NCBI GenBank assembly: GCA_020437875.1
Contig: JAGQVR010000001.1
Span: 43,356-62,296, forward strand
Reading direction: 5' to 3'
Length of the DNA: 18,941 nt
Source of the DNA: Flavobacteriales bacterium
Lineage (GTDB): Bacteria > Bacteroidota > Bacteroidia > Flavobacteriales_F > PHOS-HE28
Part shown: piece by piece, positions 14,134 to 18,941 of the stretch
How positions within the stretch are numbered: the stretch's first letter is position 1
Layout: the number at the start of each line of letters is the position of its first letter
Position numbers and translations under genes: made by a program
Notes under the pieces: model-generated
What the model was told of the DNA's origin: nothing
The model's database searches: none
Seen by the model: only the letters and a program-made list of their open reading frames with translations

Positions 14134-15555
14134 ATGAACGACCCGAAGACCAAGATCGTCGCCACCATCGGCCCAGCCTCGGCGGACAAGGCGGTCCTGC
14201 GCGAAATGATGCTGAGCGGCATGGACGTATGCCGCCTGAACTTCTCCCACGGCAGCTACCAGTTCTACGCCAACCTCATCGGCACCATCCGTGACCTCAA
14301 CGCCGAACTGGGCCTGAACACCGCGATCCTGGCCGACCTGCAAGGGCCCAAGATGCGGGTGGGTGAGATGGCCAATGGCCCCATCGACCTGCCCGATGGC
14401 AGTGAGCTGATCATCACCACGGAGGCGATCAAGGGGAAGCCTGGCATCGTGAGCACGAGCTACGCGCAGTTCCCGAAGGATGTGAAGAAGGGCGAACTGG
14501 TCCTGCTCGATGACGGGAAACTGCGGCTCGAAGTAGTGGGCACTGACGGCGCGACCACGGTGACCACCCGGGTGATCCACGGTGGTCCATTGAGCGCCAA
14601 CAAGGGCCTGAACCTTCCGAACACGAAGATCAGCCTGCCGAGCCTCACCGAGAAGGACCGCCAGGACCTCGATTTCGCACTGGACCATGATGTGGACTGG
14701 ATCGGCCTGAGCTTCGTACGTGGGGCCCGGGACATCATCGAATTGAAGCACATCATCCTGCAACGGGAGAAGAACGCCCGCGTGATCGCCAAGATCGAGA
14801 AGCCCGAGGCCCTGGTGGAGATCGACGAGATCATCCGCGAAGCCGATGCCCTGATGGTGGCACGTGGCGATCTCGGCGTGGAGATCCCGATGGAGAAGGT
14901 GCCGTTGGTGCAGAAGGACATCATCAAGCGCTGCCTGGCGAACCACCGTCCTGTGATCGTGGCCACCCAGATGATGGAGAGCATGATCACCAACATCACA
15001 CCGACGCGCGCCGAAGTCAATGATGTGGCCAACGCCGTGCTGGATCATGCCGATGCCGTGATGTTGAGCGCGGAGACGAGCGTAGGGAAGTATCCGGTGG
15101 AGGTGGTGAAGGCGATGAACCGGATCCTGCAGGAGATGGAGACGAGCGAGGACATGTTCAATGTGGAACAGCCGGGTCTTGAGGACAATGATCGGATGGT
15201 GACCGATGCGATCTGCATGGCCAGCGTGCGCATGGCGGCAGCCATCGACATCAAGGCGATCGTGACCATGACGCACAGCGGCTACACCGCTTACAAGATC
15301 AGCAGCATGCGGCCCAAGGCACACATCTTCGCCTTCACGAGCAACCGGGCGATCCTGGGCACCCTGAACCTGGTGTGGGGTGTGCGGGCCCAGTTCTACG
15401 ACAAGACGGTGAGCACCGACCACACCATCGCGGACATCAAGCACATCCTGCGCAGCAAGAAGCTGGTGAACAAGGGGGACCTATTGGTGAATGTGGCGAG
15501 CATGCCCATCGCTGAACAGGGCATGTCGAACATGTTGAAGTTGAGCCCGGCCTAG
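14134..15555 (+). CDS. pyk: Pyruvate kinase
   Basis: Converts phosphoenolpyruvate and ADP to pyruvate and ATP, the last step of glycolysis. 473 residues, full length for the bacterial enzyme. The start TKIVATIGPAS and CRLNFSHGSY (R34, N36, S38) bind substrate and potassium. The active-site signature IAKIEKPEALVEIDEI carries catalytic K220, and ALMVARGDLGVEIP follows, with D246 as a metal ligand. VIVATQMMESMI and DAVMLSAETSVGKYPVE are further conserved blocks. The C-terminal allosteric-type domain is present (IVTMTHSGYTAYKISSMRP) and ends MLKLSPA. The TAG stop shares a CTAG with the stop of the opposing transporter gene. Confidence 0.98.
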   Translation: MNDPKTKIVATIGPASADKAVLREMMLSGMDVCRLNFSHGSYQFYANLIGTIRDLNAELGLNTAILADLQGPKMRVGEMANGPIDLPDGSELIITTEAIKGKPGIVSTSYAQFPKDVKKGELVLLDDGKLRLEVVGTDGATTVTTRVIHGGPLSANKGLNLPNTKISLPSLTEKDRQDLDFALDHDVDWIGLSFVRGARDIIELKHIILQREKNARVIAKIEKPEALVEIDEIIREADALMVARGDLGVEIPMEKVPLVQKDIIKRCLANHRPVIVATQMMESMITNITPTRAEVNDVANAVLDHADAVMLSAETSVGKYPVEVVKAMNRILQEMETSEDMFNVEQPGLEDNDRMVTDAICMASVRMAAAIDIKAIVTMTHSGYTAYKISSMRPKAHIFAFTSNRAILGTLNLVWGVRAQFYDKTVSTDHTIADIKHILRSKKLVNKGDLLVNVASMPIAEQGMSNMLKLSPA

Positions 15556-16463
15556 ATCCATTCAAGGACAACGTACCAGGCGGTCAGCGTCAACAGGGAG
15601 AGCGGTATCCCAACGCCCACCATCATATTCGCCAAACGTGGTTTCAACCCGTGCGTTGACGCGAGTATCGCGGCCGTGATCATCGGGGCCATGGCGCTCT
15701 CGAGCACCGATACGCGGACCACCTTGCCGGTGCCATCCAGCATCACCACGTAAAGGAGGAAGATCAACGCCGGTGCAAGCAGCAGCTTGTACACGAGGCC
15801 CAGGCCCAGGAAGCCCCAGTGCTTGCTCCGCTTCTTGATGCGCAATTGAAGGCCCACGGCGAGCAGGGCGACAGGTGTGACCGAGTTGCCGATCCGGAGC
15901 AGCCCGCCGCGCACACCCTCACCGAAGTGCAGGTCGAGCACGTTCATCAACACGGCGACCGCGAATCCGACGAAGGGTGGGAAGAGCAGGATCTTGCGGG
16001 CCATGGTGATCGTATCCGTCCGTTGTCGTGAATACACCGTGGCCACCACCAGGCCGAGCGTGGAGAGGACCACGAAGGATCCGGGCTGATCGACGAGCAA
16101 TGCGGTTCCCAGGGCTTCCTTGCCATAGGCGGCCTCGATCACCGGGAAACCGACGAAGGAGGTGTTCCCCAATCCCGCGCACAGGATCAAGCAACCGGTG
16201 AGTTTGTGCGACCAACCGAATGAACGTCGCATCGCACCGAAGAAGAGCCAGGCGGCGAGGAAGCAGATCCAGGCAACGGCAATGGGGTACAGCAGTTCGA
16301 TGCCACCGCTGATCTCGGGAACGTGGTAGAGCGCGAGCGCAGGCAATGGAGCGTACAGCACGTACTGGTTCAGCGTGTGCGCCGCGTTCGGAGGAAAGCT
16401 CGGGACACGTTGGAGCAGGACCCCCGCGATCAGGCAGAACACGAGCAGGTACAAGCTGTCCAT
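15552..16463 (-). CDS. AEC (auxin efflux carrier)-family transporter
   Basis: 303-residue inner-membrane protein with about ten hydrophobic segments, for example SLYLLVFCLIAGVLL at the start, VAWICFLAAWLFFGAM, LLAPALIFLLYVVML and LSLLTLTAWYVVLEWI at the end. GCLILCAGLGNTSFVGFPVI, with the Gly-Asn-Ser/Thr helix break, and NSVTPVALLAVGLQLR are features of AEC/bile-acid-sodium-symporter-fold carriers, which often move malate or other organic anions. The substrate cannot be told. ATG 16463 begins the first membrane helix; the frame extends upstream over the divergent intergenic region and the methyltransferase start, which makes a longer form unlikely. It converges on pyk with a shared CTAG. Confidence 0.85.
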   Translation of the reverse strand: MDSLYLLVFCLIAGVLLQRVPSFPPNAAHTLNQYVLYAPLPALALYHVPEISGGIELLYPIAVAWICFLAAWLFFGAMRRSFGWSHKLTGCLILCAGLGNTSFVGFPVIEAAYGKEALGTALLVDQPGSFVVLSTLGLVVATVYSRQRTDTITMARKILLFPPFVGFAVAVLMNVLDLHFGEGVRGGLLRIGNSVTPVALLAVGLQLRIKKRSKHWGFLGLGLVYKLLLAPALIFLLYVVMLDGTGKVVRVSVLESAMAPMITAAILASTHGLKPRLANMMVGVGIPLSLLTLTAWYVVLEWI

Positions 16464-16647
16464 CGGTCCGCAAAGGAAGAAGATGCCGGCCAACGCACAC
16501 CGGATCAACCAGCGATCGTGGATACCGGTGTCCCGCCGGACCGGGACGACATGGCCGTGGCGGATACCTTGCTCTTCCACACAGGAACCGCAGCGGCGCA
16601 CACCTTCTCCCGACACGACTTCCGCGCCGCCGCACAATACGCGACGC

Positions 16648-17391
16648 ATGAACGAACGGGATTGGGACGAAGTGGCGGAGACCTTCGAGGAGGAGATATT
16701 CAACGTACCGGCCAACGACACGAAGGGCATCATCGAGAGCTGGGTGGAACGGCTGGCCGGCCCTGATCTGAGCGCCACCGATCTGGGCTGCGGTGTGGGC
16801 CGCACCCTGTCCATGCTCGCCGATCGGTATGCGAAGGTGTACGCGGTGGATGTGAGCAGCCAATGCCTGGAGGTCGCCGAACGGTCCGCGAGCACCTACT
16901 CGAACATCCGGTACGTGCACGCCGACCTGAGCAGGGACCGGAACAGCTACCCCGCCGCAGACGTGGTGTTGTGCATCAATACCCTTCTGAACGCTGCCAT
17001 TGAGATACGGGAACCCCTGATCGAACGCACGGTGCGCAGTGTGAAGCGCGGGGGCCACCTGCTCCTGGTGGTGCCGTCGTTGAACTCGGCCTTGCTCACC
17101 GCGTACCGACACCTGCAGTGGAACCTGCGCAACGGCATGGATCCGAAGGAGGCGCAGCGCGAGGCCGCATTGAACAGCAAGGGGCTTGAGCACGGCACCG
17201 TGCACATCGACAATGTACCGACGAAGCACTACCTGAAGGAGGAGCTCGAAGCGCTGCTGGATGCGCGCGGATTCGATGTGCTCGCCATTGAGAAGCTCGA
17301 GTATCCGTGGACCACGGAGTTCGATTCGCCGCCGCGCTGGATGAAGGCGCCCTACCCCTGGGATTGGTTCGTGGCCGCCCGGCGTCGTTGA
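16648..17391 (+). CDS. Class I SAM-dependent methyltransferase
   Basis: 247 residues, soluble. SAM-binding motif I is TDLGCGVGRTLSMLADRY (D45-G51 core), followed by the ribose-binding acidic strand VYAVDVSSQCLEVAERSA, then VVLCINTLLNA (motif IV region) and RGGHLLLVVPSLNSALLTAY (post-motif). The fold is Methyltransf_11/25-like and the methyl acceptor is unknown. ATG 16648 was chosen because the conserved start MNERDWDEVAETFEEE follows directly; the long upstream open frame overlaps the divergent transporter and has no recognisable features. It shares the short divergent region 16464-16647 with the transporter gene and meets the flavoprotein gene tail to tail. Confidence 0.85.
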   Translation: MNERDWDEVAETFEEEIFNVPANDTKGIIESWVERLAGPDLSATDLGCGVGRTLSMLADRYAKVYAVDVSSQCLEVAERSASTYSNIRYVHADLSRDRNSYPAADVVLCINTLLNAAIEIREPLIERTVRSVKRGGHLLLVVPSLNSALLTAYRHLQWNLRNGMDPKEAQREAALNSKGLEHGTVHIDNVPTKHYLKEELEALLDARGFDVLAIEKLEYPWTTEFDSPPRWMKAPYPWDWFVAARRR

Positions 17392-18645
17392 TCAACGGGG
17401 TCCGGGTGCACGCCCCAGCAGGAGATCCATGTAGAAGCCGGGCTTCTTCAACCGCTCGCGCAGGTCGAGGTCGGTGAACATGCTGCTGATGGTGTCCGCC
17501 AGCGCGGGATTCCTGTTCGCACGGTCCACGACGAGGTCGAAGAGCCAGGCCTGGTTGGCCATGCGTTGCAGTCGGGTGCTGATGGCGAGCTCCTTTCCCA
17601 GGCGCTTCCACACGCGTTGATCATACTGCTTTGCCGCGCTCACCGAGAAGTCACCACGCGTGATCATCCCGTGCGCGACATCCGCTGCGTGCACCCCGCT
17701 GATCATCGCATGACTGATGCCTTCACCCGTGAACGGATCGATCAGATGTCCGGCATCGCCAACGAGCAGGTATCCCTCCCCGCTCAAGGAGTGTCGTTTA
17801 CTCGCCAGCGGCAGGCCCATGCCTTGCACGCGGCCTTCCATGTTCGCATGCGCGAAACGCGCCTGTAATTGTGGATGTGATGAGACCAGCTCGGTTAGCA
17901 AGGTCTTCAGGTCAACACGGCGATCACGCACCACATCGCTGCGCAACCCCAGGCCGACATTCGCCCTTCCTCCTGGAAGCGGGAAGACCCATAGGTAGCC
18001 GGGCAGGAGGTCCTTCAGGAAGATGAGCTCGATGAAGCCCTGCGGGTCGAGGTCATGAACGCCGCTGAAGTAGGCCCGCACACCGGCTGCATGGTGCTTC
18101 GGTTCCATCGGCAGCCCCGCGACCTTCCGCGCGAAGGTGGAGTTCGCGCCCGATGCATCGATCACGATACGGGCGTTGACCGTCCGCCCATTCGACAGGC
18201 CGATGTGCCAGTACCCCGAAGCATGGTCGAAGTCCTTCGCGGCCACCCCTTCGATGACCGTGATGCCGTGCAGGCCGCGAACATGCTGGAAGAGCAAGTC
18301 GTCGAAGCGAAGGCGTGGCATGATCACCCCTGGCGCCTCGCCCAAGCCGGTCGTTCGGGAAAAGGGCACACGCAATGCCCGACCGCTCGGTGCCACGAAG
18401 ATGACACCCCAGCTGGGCAGGCCGGACGCCCCGGCCTTCACGTTGGCGGCGAGGTCCGGATCGAGCCGTTCCAAGGTCCGCATCACCTTGCCGCTCAGTG
18501 CATCGCCGCACACCTTGTCGCGCGGGAAGCGCGCTTGATCAACGAGCAGGGCATCGATCCCATGCCTGGCCAGCTGGATCGCTGTCGAGCTTCCGCCGGG
18601 TCCACCACCGAGGATGCAGACGTCCGTTCGGAGCGCGTCGGACAT
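17392..18645 (-). CDS. FAD-dependent oxidoreductase, geranylgeranyl-reductase family
   Basis: 417 residues. The N-terminal Rossmann motif VCILGGGPGGSSTAIQLARH (G13, G15, G18) binds FAD ADP, with LLVDQARFPRDKVCGDALSG after it; the KxCGDAL stretch is typical of the geranylgeranyl-reductase/halogenase-like branch of PHBH-fold flavoproteins. RIVIDASGANSTFARK is the middle DG-like motif, and GYLLVGDAGHLIDPFTGEGI (from residue 291) is the second FAD motif. YLWVFPLPGGRANVGLGL is also typical. Such enzymes reduce isoprenoid double bonds or oxidise lipids and pigments; the substrate here is open. ATG 18645 sits four bases after the pheS stop, so it is probably in the pheS transcript. Its TGA abuts the methyltransferase TGA. 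Confidence 0.85.
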   Translation of the reverse strand: MSDALRTDVCILGGGPGGSSTAIQLARHGIDALLVDQARFPRDKVCGDALSGKVMRTLERLDPDLAANVKAGASGLPSWGVIFVAPSGRALRVPFSRTTGLGEAPGVIMPRLRFDDLLFQHVRGLHGITVIEGVAAKDFDHASGYWHIGLSNGRTVNARIVIDASGANSTFARKVAGLPMEPKHHAAGVRAYFSGVHDLDPQGFIELIFLKDLLPGYLWVFPLPGGRANVGLGLRSDVVRDRRVDLKTLLTELVSSHPQLQARFAHANMEGRVQGMGLPLASKRHSLSGEGYLLVGDAGHLIDPFTGEGISHAMISGVHAADVAHGMITRGDFSVSAAKQYDQRVWKRLGKELAISTRLQRMANQAWLFDLVVDRANRNPALADTISSMFTDLDLRERLKKPGFYMDLLLGRAPGPR

Positions 18646-18649
18646 GGGA

Positions 18650-18941
18650 TCAGCCTCGCATGGAGGCCGTGGTGAACTGGTCGAGGAAGCGCACATCGTT
18701 CTCCCAATACATCCGGAGGTCCGGTACGCGGTAGATCAGCTGGGCGATGCGCTCCACTCCCATCCCGAAGGCATAACCGCTGTATACCTCGGGATCGATA
18801 CCGCAATTGGCGAGTACGGCCGGATCCACCATGCCACAACCCATGATCTCCACCCACCCGCTGTGCTTGCAGATGTTGCAACCCGTGCCACCGCAGATGC
18901 TGCAGCTCATGTCCACCTCGGCGCTCGGCTCGGTGAACGGG
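18650..18941 (-). CDS. pheS: Phenylalanine-tRNA ligase alpha subunit, C-terminal part (runs off the edge)
   Basis: Partial gene; its 5' part lies beyond the right end. The visible 96 residues begin PFTEPSAEVDMSC, the class II core strand. Next is the cysteine insert CSICGGTGCNICKHSGW (CxxCx4CxxC), then VEIMGCGMVDPAVLANCGID, and motif 3 GYAFGMGVERIAQLIY with the ATP-binding arginine. The end is LRMYWENDVRFLDQFT, as in other PheS. The enzyme charges tRNA-Phe together with PheT, which is not in the window. A cysteine insert of this sort is familiar to me from Bacteroidota PheS, and could bind zinc. The flavoprotein gene follows after four bases. Confidence 0.94.
   Translation of the reverse strand, partial: PFTEPSAEVDMSCSICGGTGCNICKHSGWVEIMGCGMVDPAVLANCGIDPEVYSGYAFGMGVERIAQLIYRVPDLRMYWENDVRFLDQFTTASMRG

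Noticed and set aside
14080..15444. Long minus-strand open frame antisense to pyk, very rich in His, Asp and Gly
   Set aside because: It is the mirror of a confident pyruvate kinase gene; the His/Asp-rich makeup is what GC-rich codons give on the opposite strand, and no domain is visible.
16471..16478. Promoter-like TTCCTTTG on the minus strand before the AEC transporter
   Set aside because: It lies only eight bases before the ATG and has no TTG at 17-23 bases, so it would give almost no leader.
16375..16647. N-terminal extension of the methyltransferase
   Set aside because: The extra 91 codons overlap the divergent transporter gene and are Arg/Thr/Pro-rich without motifs; the fold starts at MNERDWDE.
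15919..17229. Long minus-strand open frame across the transporter and methyltransferase
   Set aside because: It overlaps two confident genes in another frame, is Arg/His/Pro-rich, and has no domain.
1..18941. Mobile element, phage or CRISPR content
   Set aside because: I found no transposase, integrase, terminal inverted repeats, target duplications or regularly spaced repeats; only the ssb pair repeats, as diverged paralogues.

Overview
The window reads as a chromosomal stretch of a GC-rich Bacteroidota, probably of the Flavobacteriia type. Supporting signs are a surface protein with PKD repeats and a type IX secretion (T9SS) type A C-terminal domain, promoter-like sites matching TTG-N17-23-TAnnTTTG, a tRNA gene without an encoded CCA end, the gene order purN<>acpP-fabF-rnc-(IPExxxVDY)-pyk, and a PheS with a four-cysteine insert of the kind I recall from this phylum. 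The organism call is an inference from gene content; no search was run. I see no rRNA, CRISPR array, transposase, integrase or attachment site.

Layout. Bases 1-4370: two short single-stranded-DNA-binding protein genes (132-488 and 4020-4370, both +) flank a three-gene minus-strand operon. The operon holds an ECF sigma factor (3180-3743), a protein with an anti-sigma-like N-terminus, one inner-membrane helix, a long linker and a predicted outer-membrane beta-barrel (1643-3202), and a secreted PKD/T9SS protein (547-1668). The three genes overlap head to tail by 23 and 26 bases, so they look translationally coupled and are the best candidate here for an unusual system: envelope signalling in which the sigma regulator and the outer-membrane sensor may be one polypeptide. 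Bases 4393-7003: a strong terminator, a DUF748/AsmA-like membrane protein, a second terminator, and tRNA-Asn(GUU) with a near-perfect Bacteroidota promoter and its own terminator.

Bases 7030-11080: a PfkB-family sugar kinase (+) converges on a minus-strand series that reads purN > marC-like > rnhA > biotinyl-carrier protein > secreted Mn-type superoxide dismutase. marC and rnhA overlap by an ATGA. Bases 11269-15555: the plus-strand block acpP-fabF-rnc-IPExxxVDY-like gene-pyk couples fatty-acid synthesis, RNA processing and the last step of glycolysis. Bases 15552-18941: an AEC-type transporter (-), a class I SAM methyltransferase (+), a geranylgeranyl-reductase-like flavoprotein (-), and the C-terminal part of pheS (-), which runs off the right edge.

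The genome is packed very tightly. Three convergent pairs end with touching or overlapping stop codons: two share a CTAG palindrome and one ends in TGATCA. No terminator can fit between those genes. Most genes are housekeeping and confidently named; the ECF/barrel/PKD operon, the paired tail-less SSB genes and the exported SOD deserve the closest look.
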